Shown here one piece after another: positions 15,178 through 21,563 of a DNA stretch of 21,563 nucleotides. The translations under genes were made by a program, and so were the position numbers. The notes under the pieces are model-generated. The model was not told where the DNA came from and did not search any database. It worked only from the letters and a program-made list of their open reading frames with translations. The DNA lies in assembly GCA_051656905.1 (NCBI GenBank), contig JBOFJQ010000016.1:1-21563 (forward strand). Reading direction: 5' to 3'. The stretch comes from JAGNZR01 sp051656905 (GTDB lineage Bacteria; Fusobacteriota; Fusobacteriia; Fusobacteriales; Fusobacteriaceae). Position 1 is the stretch's first letter, and the number at the start of each line of letters is the position of its first letter.

Positions 15178-15756
15178 GTGAATACAAAAAACTTGGAAGA
15201 AATAATTGATTTTAATAATCAGTTTGTGGATAATGAGGAGTATTTAAAATATCAATCGAGCAAAACTCCAGATAAGAGAATAGCTATAGTTACTTGTATG
15301 GATACAAGATTAACAGAGCTTTTACCACAAGCATTAAACATAAAGAATGGAGATGCAAAAATAATAAAAAACGCTGGTGGAAATATAGTTCATCCTTTCG
15401 GAAGTGCTATGAGAAGTATAATAGTAGCGGTTTATTCTTTAGAGGTAGACGAAGTATTTATAATTCCTCACTACGATTGCGGTGTTTGCAATTTTGATGA
15501 AGGAAAAGTAATAACTCAAATGGTAGAAAGAGGTATAGAAGAAAATACTATAGAGAATTTAAGACATTCAGGAATAGATATTAATAAGTGGCTTCATGGA
15601 TTTGACGATGTTACTGAGTCTTTATATAAAAGTGTTTCAATAGCTAAAAATCATCCGTTAATGCCAAAAAATATTCCTATACATGGATTAATAATAGATC
15701 CTACAACTGGAAAATTAGATTTAATAATTAATGGTTGGGATGAAATCGAAAAGTAA
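15178..15756 (+). CDS. beta-class carbonic anhydrase
   Basis: This 192-aa protein is predicted to interconvert CO2 and bicarbonate with a zinc ion. The beta-class pattern is complete: Cys40, Asp42 and Arg44 in CMDTR, and His98 and Cys101 in HYDC. AGG at 67-68 (KNAGGNIV) is also conserved. It lacks a signal peptide, so it is cytoplasmic. The start is GTG at 15178 with AGGAGG 6 nt upstream. It lies 78 nt after the selenoprotein gene, past a terminator. No clear promoter or terminator of its own is visible. Confidence 0.9.
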   Translation: MNTKNLEEIIDFNNQFVDNEEYLKYQSSKTPDKRIAIVTCMDTRLTELLPQALNIKNGDAKIIKNAGGNIVHPFGSAMRSIIVAVYSLEVDEVFIIPHYDCGVCNFDEGKVITQMVERGIEENTIENLRHSGIDINKWLHGFDDVTESLYKSVSIAKNHPLMPKNIPIHGLIIDPTTGKLDLIINGWDEIEK

Positions 15757-15825
15757 AATTCTGTTGAAAATACTAATTTTTCTGGTTTTTATAATAAAAT
15801 TGTAAAAAAAACTATTAAAAAAAGT

Positions 15826-15854
15826 TTGACATTAAAAACTATATATGATAGTAT
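15826..15854 (+). promoter_or_regulatory. promoter of the tRNA-Ser genes
   Basis: TTGACA (15826-15831), 17 bp, then TAGTAT (15849-15854). Transcription would start a few bases before the first tRNA at 15867. The -35 is perfect and the -10 matches at 4 of 6 bases. Confidence 0.6.
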
Positions 15855-15866
15855 TGAAGACGGTAT

Positions 15867-15950
15867 GGAGAGTTATCCTAATTGGTAAGGAATCGGTCTT
15901 GAAAACCGACGTCGTAAGACTTCAGAGTTCGAGTCTCTGGCTCTCCGCCA
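15867..15950 (+). tRNA. tRNA-Ser(UGA)
   Basis: The acceptor stem GGAGAGT pairs with GCTCTCC (one G-U); the D stem is TCC/GGA; the anticodon stem TCGGT/ACCGA closes loop CTTGAAA with anticodon TGA. The class II variable arm (CGTCGTAAGACTT), T arm CAGAG-TTCGAGT-CTCTG and encoded CCA are present. It reads UCA codons. The anticodon UGA is not that of tRNA-Sec, which is UCA. Confidence 0.93.
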
Positions 15951-15955
15951 GATGC

Positions 15956-16047
15956 GGTGAAATGGCAGAGCGGCCGAATGCGCTCCCCTGCTAAGGGAGT
16001 ATACGGTTAATCCCGTATCGAGAGTTCAAATCTCTCTTTCACCGCCA
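15956..16047 (+). tRNA. tRNA-Ser(GCU)
   Basis: Acceptor GGTGAAA pairs with TTTCACC, followed by G and encoded CCA. Loop CTGCTAA carries anticodon GCT, reading AGC and AGU. A long variable arm (TACGG...CCGTA) marks it as class II. It lies 5 nt after tRNA-Ser(UGA), so the two are probably co-transcribed. Confidence 0.94.
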
Positions 16048-16060
16048 CTCAATCATAAAC

Positions 16061-16084
16061 AGGTAGTATAGCTACCTTTTTTTA
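16061..16084 (+). terminator. terminator after tRNA-Ser genes
   Basis: AGGTAG (16061-16066) pairs with CTACCT (16072-16077) around TATAG, followed by a T run. It ends the two-gene tRNA-Ser transcript before tRNA-Arg. Confidence 0.7.
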
Positions 16085-16104
16085 TTACTAAAAGAACAGA
16101 AATT

Positions 16105-16181
<77 letters not shown>

Positions 16182-16200
16182 TGATTTTCTAAGAATAGAT

Positions 16201-16229
16201 TTGACAAATAATAAAATACATGTTATTAT
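16201..16229 (+). promoter_or_regulatory. promoter of infC-rpmI-rplT
   Basis: A perfect TTGACA (16201-16206), 17 bp, then TATTAT (16224-16229, 5 of 6). The predicted start of transcription is near 16236, giving a leader of about 270-285 nt before infC. Confidence 0.75.
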
Positions 16230-16235
16230 ATTAGA

Positions 16236-16506
16236 AGTTAGTTATATAAAAAAATACAAGAAGGAATCCTATTTCCTCACCTTACTTTCAAATAAAAATT
16301 AAGGTTGATGAATTTAATTTTAAAACAGATTAAGTACGCTATCAATTCGATTGTTAGTTTCTTAATAGAAAGTTTTGTAAATTTTATTCGATGGAGAATA
16401 GGACGGGGAAACGTCCTTTTTTATTTTAAGAAAATCGATATTTCGAAGGTACTTAAAATGCTTGTTTTTTTAAAAGTATAATAAAAAATTAAGTTTTAAG
16501 TATAAA
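16236..16506 (+). promoter_or_regulatory. infC leader, probable transcription attenuator
   Basis: This long untranslated leader holds several hairpins, for example ACCTTA with TAAGGT (about 16278-16304), and ends with an intrinsic terminator (16400-16425) some 80-100 nt before infC. A terminator within a leader suggests attenuation. In Bacillus, L20 binds the infC-rpmI-rplT leader to cause termination; an equivalent control here is inferred from gene order and layout, not from a matched motif. Confidence 0.55.
16400..16426 (+). terminator. leader terminator upstream of infC
   Basis: AGGACG (16400-16405) and CGTCCT (16412-16417) form a 6-bp stem with loop GGGAAA, followed by a T-rich tract (TTTTTATTTT). 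It lies between the promoter and infC, so it would have to be bypassed for expression. Confidence 0.75.
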
Positions 16507-16521
16507 ATGGAGGTGTTTATT

Positions 16522-17028
16522 ATTTCTGACAAAGTTAGAATTAATGAAAAAGTAAGAGGAAGAGAGTTTAGAATAATCTCTGATAGTGGAGAGCAGTTAG
16601 GTATCATGTCTTCTCAAGAGGCTTTAGCTTTAGCTGAAGAGCAAGAGTTAGATTTAGTTGAGATATCACCAAATGCAGAACCACCTGTTTGCAAAATAAT
16701 GAATTATGGTAAATTTAAATATGAGCAAACTAGAAAAATGAAAGAAGCTAAAAAAAATCAAAAACAAGTTATTCTTAAAGAAGTAAAAATTTCTGCAAGA
16801 ATTGACGAACACGATTTAGAGACGAAAATTTCTCACATAGAAAAATTCTTAGAGAAAGATAACAAAGTTAAAGTAACATTAACTTTATTTGGTAGAGAAA
16901 GAATGAATGCAGAGCTAGGAATAGAAAGTTTAGAAATGATCGCTGAAAAATTTGCTGAAGTTGCTGACGCAGATAAAAAATATAGAGATAAACAAAAACA
17001 TATTATTTTGACACCAAAAAAGAAATAA
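16522..17028 (+). CDS. infC: translation initiation factor IF-3 (AUU start)
   Basis: IF-3 binds the 30S subunit, prevents premature 50S joining and checks the start codon. The N domain carries REFRII and EALALAEEQELDLVEI, the linker is lysine-rich (KMKEAKKNQK), and the C domain begins with KEVKIS. The frame opens with an ATG at 16507, but that ATG overlaps the SD GGAGGT (16509-16514) and cannot be used with it. ATT codons at 16519 and 16522 lie 5 and 8 nt after GGAGG. AUU starts are well known for infC and let IF-3 limit its own translation. Either ATT is possible; 16522 gives 168 aa beginning (M)SDKVRINE. Confidence 0.88.
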   Translation: MSDKVRINEKVRGREFRIISDSGEQLGIMSSQEALALAEEQELDLVEISPNAEPPVCKIMNYGKFKYEQTRKMKEAKKNQKQVILKEVKISARIDEHDLETKISHIEKFLEKDNKVKVTLTLFGRERMNAELGIESLEMIAEKFAEVADADKKYRDKQKHIILTPKKK

Positions 17029-17054
17029 TAATTGAAAAGAGGAGGAAATATAAA

Positions 17055-17261
17055 ATGGCAAAAATGAAAACTCATAGAGGGGCTAAAAAAAGAATAAAAG
17101 TAACAGGGACTGGAAAGTTTGTTGTTAAACATTCAGGAAAAAGCCACATCTTAACAAAGAAAACAAGAAAAAGAAAAAATAACCTTAAGAAAGATATGGT
17201 TGTAACAGGAACATTAGTTAAGCACATGAAAGCTTTATTACCATATGGAGTAGGAAGATAA
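17055..17261 (+). CDS. rpmI: 50S ribosomal protein L35
   Basis: A 68-aa, strongly basic protein with the L35 pattern: MKTHRGAKKR at the start, HILTKKTRKRKNNLKK in the middle and LLPYG at the end. GAGGAGG precedes the ATG. It sits between infC and rplT, the usual order. Confidence 0.96.
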   Translation: MAKMKTHRGAKKRIKVTGTGKFVVKHSGKSHILTKKTRKRKNNLKKDMVVTGTLVKHMKALLPYGVGR

Positions 17262-17306
17262 TAAAAATTAATTCGAATAGATATATAGAATAGGAGGATC
17301 AAGTAA

Positions 17307-17654
17307 ATGAGAGTAAAAACTGGAATAGTAAGAAGAAGAAGACATAAAAAAGTTTTAAAAGCAGCTAAAGGATTTAGAGGAGCATCTGGTGACGCGTTTA
17401 AGCAAGCTAAGCAAGCTACAAACAAAGCAGCAGTATATTCAACAAGAGACAGATTAGTTAGAAAAAGAAAAATGAGACAATTATGGATCATCAGAATAAA
17501 CGCAGCAGCTAGAATAAACGGAATTACATACTCAGTATTAATGAACGGATTAAAGAAAGCTGGAATAGTTTTAGATAGAAAAGTACTTGCTGATATGGCA
17601 GTAAACAACTCAGCTGAATTTGCTAAATTAGTAGCAGTAGCTAAGCAAGCATAA
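17307..17654 (+). CDS. rplT: 50S ribosomal protein L20
   Basis: L20 (115 aa) binds 23S rRNA early in 50S assembly and in some bacteria represses its own operon. The lysine/arginine-rich N-terminal extension (RRRRHKKVLKAAKGFRG) and the globular part with LWIIRINAAAR and NGLKKAGI are typical. AGGAGG lies 10 nt before the ATG. It is the last gene of the operon. Confidence 0.96.
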   Translation: MRVKTGIVRRRRHKKVLKAAKGFRGASGDAFKQAKQATNKAAVYSTRDRLVRKRKMRQLWIIRINAAARINGITYSVLMNGLKKAGIVLDRKVLADMAVNNSAEFAKLVAVAKQA

Positions 17655-17659
17655 TTAAG

Positions 17660-17733
17660 ATCTGTATAATAATTTTATTGTACAGATTGCAAAATAGAGG
17701 TTAAACTAAAAAATAGTTTACCTCTATTTTTTT
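17660..17733 (+). terminator. terminator after rplT, preceded by a second hairpin
   Basis: AAAATAGAGG-TAAACTA (17691-17708, one T bulged) pairs with TAGTTTA-CCTCTATTTT (17714-17730) around AAAAA, ending in seven T residues: a strong intrinsic terminator. Just upstream, 17660-17687 folds into a separate AT-rich hairpin (ATCTGTA with TACAGAT) with no T run of its own. Confidence 0.85.
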
Positions 17734-17761
17734 ACAAAAAAACAACTCATATATAATTTTC

Positions 17762-17790
17762 TTAATAAAAATATCCTTTTATGATATAAT
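17762..17790 (+). promoter_or_regulatory. promoter of the TPR-J-domain-glmU-prs operon
   Basis: TTAATA (17762-17767), 17 bp, TATAAT (17785-17790) with an extended -10 TG at 17782-17783. It lies between the rplT terminator and the next gene. Confidence 0.65.
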
Positions 17791-17824
17791 AAATTTAAAA
17801 TATCATAACAAAAGGGGATGTATG

Positions 17825-18397
17825 ATGTTGAAGACAGATGTATTTAAAAGTTATAGTGGGAAAAGTTTAGAAACTCTTCTAAAACAGGAAGAGAAAATAA
17901 GGCTAGATTTATTATCTAATCCTGGAGATATAAAATTAAAAAGGGAATTAAGTAAAATTTTATATTATAAAGGGGATATAAATGGAGCAATACAAATTAC
18001 TTTAAAAGTGGCAGCATTGCAGCCTAAAAAAGTAGAAGTTCATGCTTTTTTAGGATATCTTTATTATGAAAATGAAGAGTATAAAAAATCTATAGAGCAT
18101 TTAAATATTGCTTCAGACTTAGATCCTAAAACTCCATTTTTATATTTTTTATTAGGGAATACATACTCGAGAGCTGGAAAAATAAAAGAAGCTATTCATT
18201 ACTATGATTTAGCTATATTTTTAGATTTTGATATATATCAAGCTCATTTAGATTTTGCAAAAAGGTACGAAGACATCGGTAGATATGAAAAGGCTTTAAG
18301 AGAGTATGAGGGAGCTTTTGAAATAGACTATAGAGGTCAAGAGTTAAAAGAAAAAATTGATTTATTAAAAGAAAAGATAAAAAAAGCTAAGAATTAA
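17825..18397 (+). CDS. tetratricopeptide-repeat protein of unknown role
   Basis: A 190-aa soluble protein made of helical repeats. At least three TPR-like units are visible after residue 50, with the usual small and aromatic spacing: AFLGYLYYENEEYKKSIEHL, LLGNTYSRAGKIKEAIHYY, and FAKRYEDIGRYEKALREY. The first 50 residues are charged, and the C terminus is a lysine/glutamate helix. There is no signal peptide. AAGGGG lies 7 nt before the ATG at 17825 and 4 nt before one at 17822; the later start is preferred. It is followed 23 nt later by a J-domain gene, so a chaperone-adaptor role is possible but unproven. Confidence 0.75.
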   Translation: MLKTDVFKSYSGKSLETLLKQEEKIRLDLLSNPGDIKLKRELSKILYYKGDINGAIQITLKVAALQPKKVEVHAFLGYLYYENEEYKKSIEHLNIASDLDPKTPFLYFLLGNTYSRAGKIKEAIHYYDLAIFLDFDIYQAHLDFAKRYEDIGRYEKALREYEGAFEIDYRGQELKEKIDLLKEKIKKAKN

Positions 18398-18420
18398 ATC
18401 TAGCTTAGGAGAAAAATATA

Positions 18421-19002
18421 ATGATTGAAACAATAATATTTATTATTTTTATATGCATATTTATAGGGGGAATAACGGGACAAATGTTTAGAGTTCTTCC
18501 TTTTATTATGTTGTTAGTGGTTGCTCTATTTTTTACTTTCGGTATAAAAATATTAGGAGTTATTCTGGCTGTGTTATTAAATAATCCTTGGTTAATATTA
18601 GTTCTTTTGCTAGGACACTATTTAAGGAAAAAAAATGCTCCCAAAAGATCGAAAAATAAATTTTATTATTATTCATCAAATAATTCGCAGCAACAACAAA
18701 AAGATTTTGAAGATTTTTTTAGACAAGCTGGAGGATTTGGTAATAATTCTGGGAATTATAATGGAAATTGGCAAAATAATAGTTCTTTTCCACATCAAGG
18801 AGCAACAGAAAAAGATTATGAAAATTTAGGTATAAAAAGTGGAACTACAAAAGAAGAGATTAAAAAAGCTTATAGAGATAAAGTTAAGATGCATCATCCA
18901 GACAGATACTCCAATGCCACAGAACAAGAAAAAGCTTATCATGAAACAAAAATAAAAGAAGTTAATGAAAGTTATGAAAAAATATCTAAAAGTATTCAAT
19001 AA
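18421..19002 (+). CDS. membrane-anchored J-domain protein
   Basis: A 193-aa protein with two to three hydrophobic segments (about residues 3-19, 26-52 and 55-67), a basic stretch (RKKNAPKRSKNK), a Gln/Asn/Gly-rich linker (about 85-125) and a C-terminal J domain (about 130-193). The J domain has YENLGIKSGTTKEEIKKAYR and the HPD motif (159-161), needed to stimulate DnaK ATPase. It lacks the G/F-zinc-finger layout of DnaJ itself, so it is a specialised co-chaperone that would recruit DnaK at the inner membrane. A terminal J domain behind membrane helices recalls DjlA, but no clear orthology can be claimed. AGGAG precedes the ATG. Confidence 0.82.
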   Translation: MIETIIFIIFICIFIGGITGQMFRVLPFIMLLVVALFFTFGIKILGVILAVLLNNPWLILVLLLGHYLRKKNAPKRSKNKFYYYSSNNSQQQQKDFEDFFRQAGGFGNNSGNYNGNWQNNSSFPHQGATEKDYENLGIKSGTTKEEIKKAYRDKVKMHHPDRYSNATEQEKAYHETKIKEVNESYEKISKSIQ

Positions 19003-19048
19003 AAGAGATGAAAAAAGTTAATATAATATAAGGTTGGATGGTGAGACT

Positions 19049-20398
19049 ATGAATTTAAAAGCATTAATTTTAGCTGCTGGAAAAGGTACTAGAATGAAAT
19101 CAGAACTTCCTAAGGTTATTCATGAAGTAAATGGAATTCCTATGGTAAAAAAAATAATGGATGTTTTAGAAGAGATAAATGTTGAGAAAAACATTTTAAT
19201 TCTAGGGCATAAAAAAGAACTGATTTTAGAAGTTTTGGGAGAAGTAGAGTATGTTGTTCAAGAGGAACAATTAGGAACAGGGCATGCTATCAAACAAGCT
19301 AAAGAAAAGTTAGCAGGTTATGATGGGGATGTTATGGTACTTTGTGGAGATACTCCACTATTAAGAGCAGAAACATTAAAAAATTTATATGCTTATCATA
19401 AAACAAAAGGGGCTACAACAACAATATTAACGTCTATTTATGAAAATCCTTTCGGATACGGAAGAATAGTAAAAGACAATGGAAGAGTAACTTCTATAAT
19501 AGAAGAAAAAGAAGCAAGTTCAGAAGTGAAGAGAATAAAAGAGGTAAATGCCGGTGTTTATTGTTTCGATTCTAAAGAACTATTTAAAGCTTTAGATAAG
19601 ATAACTAATAATAATGATAAAGGTGAGTATTATTTAACAGATGTTATTGGAATTCAAGTAGCTGAAGGAAAGTTAATAGAAGCTTTCATCCTAGAAGATA
19701 ATGTAGAAATACTTGGAATAAATTCAAAAGTTGAATTATCTCAAGCTGGTAAAGTTTTAAGAGATAGAAAAAATGCTCAACTTATGGAAGACGGAGTTAT
19801 TTTAATAGATCCTGCTAATACATATATTGAAGAGGGTGTTGTAATTGGTAGAGACACAATTATATATCCAGGATCTTTGATTCAAGGTAAAACAGAAATT
19901 GGAGAAAATTGTAAAGTTTTAGGAAATTCAAGAATTATAGACTGCGAAATTAAAAATAATGTTATAATAGAGAGCTCTGTTTTAGAAGATAGTAAAATTG
20001 AAGACAGGGTAACGATTGGTCCTTTTGCTCACTTAAGACCGAAAACACACCTTAAAGAGGATGTTCATATAGGAAATTTTGTGGAAACAAAAAAATCTAC
20101 TTTAGAAAAAGGTGTTAAAGCAGGTCACTTATCATATTTAGGTGATGCAACAATCGGAGAAAAAACAAATATAGGAGCAGGAACAATAACTTGTAACTAT
20201 GATGGTAAAAATAAATTTAAAACAATTATAGGTAAAAATGTTTTTATCGGAAGCGACACAATGCTTGTAGCACCTTTAGAAATAGGAGAAGGGGCAACAA
20301 CAGCAGCAGGGTCAACAATAACTAAGGATGTTCCAAAAAATGGTTTAGGAATAGGAAGAAGTAAACAAGTAATTAAAGAAAATTGGAGGAAAGGTTAA
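19049..20398 (+). CDS. glmU: bifunctional N-acetylglucosamine-1-P uridyltransferase / glucosamine-1-P acetyltransferase
   Basis: GlmU acetylates glucosamine 1-phosphate and then transfers UMP to form UDP-GlcNAc, the donor for peptidoglycan and LPS. The N-terminal nucleotidyltransferase domain has LAAGKGTRMKSELPKV, EEQLGTGHA and LCGDTPLL; the C-terminal half is a left-handed beta-helix of hexapeptides ending in NIGAGTITCNYDGKNKFKT. The frame is open from TTG at 19034, but the family N terminus (NLKALILAAG) fits the ATG at 19049, preceded by GGTGAG. Length is 449 aa, normal. prs begins 1 nt after its stop codon. Confidence 0.94.
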   Translation: MNLKALILAAGKGTRMKSELPKVIHEVNGIPMVKKIMDVLEEINVEKNILILGHKKELILEVLGEVEYVVQEEQLGTGHAIKQAKEKLAGYDGDVMVLCGDTPLLRAETLKNLYAYHKTKGATTTILTSIYENPFGYGRIVKDNGRVTSIIEEKEASSEVKRIKEVNAGVYCFDSKELFKALDKITNNNDKGEYYLTDVIGIQVAEGKLIEAFILEDNVEILGINSKVELSQAGKVLRDRKNAQLMEDGVILIDPANTYIEEGVVIGRDTIIYPGSLIQGKTEIGENCKVLGNSRIIDCEIKNNVIIESSVLEDSKIEDRVTIGPFAHLRPKTHLKEDVHIGNFVETKKSTLEKGVKAGHLSYLGDATIGEKTNIGAGTITCNYDGKNKFKTIIGKNVFIGSDTMLVAPLEIGEGATTAAGSTITKDVPKNGLGIGRSKQVIKENWRKG

Positions 20399-20399
20399 A

Positions 20400-21362
20400 A
20401 TGATTAATTCAAAAAATGTAAAGATTTTTTGCGGTTCTTCGAACAAAGAGTTAGGAGAAAAAATCTCTAGCAAATTAGGAATTGAACTAGGTGCAGGGAC
20501 AATTGTTAGATTTGAAGATGGAGAGATCTATGCTAGGGTTGACGAAACTGTAAGAGGAAGAGATGTATTTATTATTCAATCTACTTCTAATCCAGTTAAC
20601 GAGAACTTAATGGAGCTTTTAATATTTGTAGACGCTTTAAGAAGAGCATCAGCAAAAAGTATCTCTGTTGTAATGCCTTATTTTGGTTATGCAAGACAAG
20701 ATAGAAAAGCTAGCCCAAGAGAACCGATTACATCTAAGTTAGTAGCTAACCTATTAACTGTTGCAGGAGCAACAAGAGTTATGACAATGGATTTACATGC
20801 AGATCAATTACAAGGATTCTTCGATATTCCAGTTGATCACATGCAAGCATTACCTTTACTTGCAAAATACTTTAGAGCAAAAGGGATGTTTGGTGACGAC
20901 GTAGTAGTAGTATCTCCAGATATTGGTGGAGTAAAAAGAGCTAGAAAATTAGCTGGATGGTTAGATTGTAAAATCGCTATAATTGATAAAAGAAGACCAA
21001 AGCCAAATATGTCAGAAGTAATGAATTTAATTGGTGAAGTAGAAGGGAAAACTGCAATCTTTATAGATGATATGATAGATACAGCAGGAACTATCACAGG
21101 TGGAGCAGATGCTATTATAGCAAAAGGTGCAAAAGAGGCTTACGCTTGTTGTACACACGGTATTTTCTCTGGTCCAGCTATTGAAAGAATTAAAAATTCT
21201 GCTTTAAAAGAGGTAGTTATAACAGATTCTATCAAACAAGTGGACGAGAAAAAATTAGATAAAATAGTAGTATTAAGCTCAGATGTAATTTTTGCTGAAG
21301 CTATTAAAAGAGTAGTTGAAAATGAACCTGTTTCAGATTTATTTGAAAAAATCGAAAAATAG
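20400..21362 (+). CDS. prs: ribose-phosphate pyrophosphokinase
   Basis: Prs makes PRPP from ribose 5-phosphate and ATP for purine, pyrimidine, NAD, His and Trp synthesis. FEDGEIYARVDE (38-49), the flexible-loop/ATP motif YFGYARQDRK (94-103), the divalent-metal motif DLHADQLQGFFD (131-142) and the PRPP loop IDDMIDTAGT (222-231) are all intact. Length is 320 aa. GGAGG lies at the end of glmU, and the glmU-prs pairing is common in bacteria. A strong terminator follows. Confidence 0.96.
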   Translation: MINSKNVKIFCGSSNKELGEKISSKLGIELGAGTIVRFEDGEIYARVDETVRGRDVFIIQSTSNPVNENLMELLIFVDALRRASAKSISVVMPYFGYARQDRKASPREPITSKLVANLLTVAGATRVMTMDLHADQLQGFFDIPVDHMQALPLLAKYFRAKGMFGDDVVVVSPDIGGVKRARKLAGWLDCKIAIIDKRRPKPNMSEVMNLIGEVEGKTAIFIDDMIDTAGTITGGADAIIAKGAKEAYACCTHGIFSGPAIERIKNSALKEVVITDSIKQVDEKKLDKIVVLSSDVIFAEAIKRVVENEPVSDLFEKIEK

Positions 21363-21374
21363 AAAAAGTTATTG

Positions 21375-21403
21375 AAAAGAAGGGGGACTCCCCTTCTTTT
21401 TTT
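21375..21403 (+). terminator. intrinsic terminator after prs
   Basis: AAAAGAAGGGG (21375-21385) pairs with CCCCTTCTTTT (21390-21400) around GACT, followed by a T run to 21403. An 11-bp, four-GC-pair stem makes it strong; it ends the operon. Confidence 0.9.
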
Positions 21404-21478
21404 ATTTAGTAAAAAAAGAAGGATATAAATATAAAGTCAAGAAAATTATTGAAAAATGTCGATTTTTTTATAAAAATA

Positions 21479-21487
21479 TGATAAAAT
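21479..21487 (+). promoter_or_regulatory. extended -10 promoter before the last gene
   Basis: TGATAAAAT is an extended -10 box, about 40 nt before the ribosome-binding site of the next gene. No good -35 hexamer lies at normal spacing; TTGAAA at 21449-21454 is too far upstream. Confidence 0.4.
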
Positions 21488-21527
21488 GTGATTCAGAATA
21501 TTAAAATAAAAAGGCATAGGTGAAAAT

Positions 21528-21563
21528 ATGATGCATATAACATTTAGTGCTCAAAAAATAAAT
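21528..21563 (+). CDS. start of an unidentified gene, cut by the window edge
   Basis: Twelve codons (MMHITFSAQKIN) run open to the edge after AGGTGA (21518-21523). The second ATG (21531) has the better SD spacing, 7 nt against 4. Twelve residues are too few to name a product. The upstream promoter and terminator mark a new transcription unit. The SD context (GCATAGGTGAAAA) resembles that of gmhB (GCATGGGTGAAAA). Confidence 0.55.
   Translation, partial: MMHITFSAQKIN

Noticed and set aside
15294..15497. Alternative-frame open reading inside the carbonic anhydrase gene
   Set aside because: It lies wholly within a well-supported gene in another frame and has no SD or domain.
15867..15950. A tRNA with UGA in its anticodon loop near a UGA-recoded gene, possibly tRNA-Sec
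   Set aside because: Its anticodon is UGA, which reads UCA (Ser). tRNA-Sec needs anticodon UCA and has a longer (8-bp) acceptor stem; this one has 7 bp. selC must lie elsewhere.

Overview
The window is very AT-rich and nearly all real genes lie on the + strand. It carries peptidoglycan-precursor, septation and LPS genes (a heptose bisphosphate phosphatase and a KDO-8-phosphate synthase), so the host has a Gram-negative envelope. The low GC, strong AGGAGG ribosome-binding sites, frequent GTG/TTG starts and the mixed dcw/LPS arrangement suggest a member of the Fusobacteriota (Fusobacterium / Cetobacterium / Ilyobacter type). That placement is inference, not proven by a marker gene.

Layout. (1) 1-624: non-coding, with a hairpin, a four-unit 10-bp repeat array, A-rich direct repeats and two near-identical extended -10 promoter motifs. 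(2) 625-12286: a tightly packed division and cell-wall operon, gmhB-murF-mraY-murD-murG-murC-murB-ddl-ftsQ-ftsA-ftsZ, closed by a strong terminator. ftsW and ftsI are absent from their usual places. (3) 12404-14716: murE and kdsA, apparently a separate unit. (4) 14809-15143: a free-standing unit with consensus promoter, small gene and terminator. The small gene has an in-frame UGA at 14983-14985. It encodes a DUF1858-type (hybrid-cluster-protein-associated disulfide) redox protein in which the first Cys of the CxxC motif is predicted to be selenocysteine; a bacterial SECIS-like hairpin with an AGGU loop lies just downstream. This is the main discovery. (5) 15178-15756: a beta-carbonic anhydrase. 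(6) 15867-16181: tRNA-Ser(UGA), tRNA-Ser(GCU), tRNA-Arg(ACG). (7) 16201-17733: the infC-rpmI-rplT operon, with a consensus promoter, a ~270-nt leader containing an intrinsic terminator (probable attenuator), and an infC that most likely starts at AUU. (8) 17762-21403: a TPR protein, a membrane J-domain protein, glmU and prs. (9) 21479-21563: a promoter and the first codons of an unidentified gene.

How the parts fit. GlmU makes UDP-GlcNAc, which feeds both wall and LPS. MurB and MurC-MurF build the UDP-MurNAc-pentapeptide using D-Ala-D-Ala from Ddl; MraY and MurG make lipid II; FtsQ, FtsA and FtsZ direct the wall to the septum. GmhB and KdsA supply LPS inner-core sugars, and Prs supplies PRPP. 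In most genes the start was chosen by Shine-Dalgarno spacing, which moves several starts inside the longest open frame (murF, mraY, murC, ftsZ, murE, glmU, infC). No CRISPR array, insertion sequence, rRNA or phage gene was seen.
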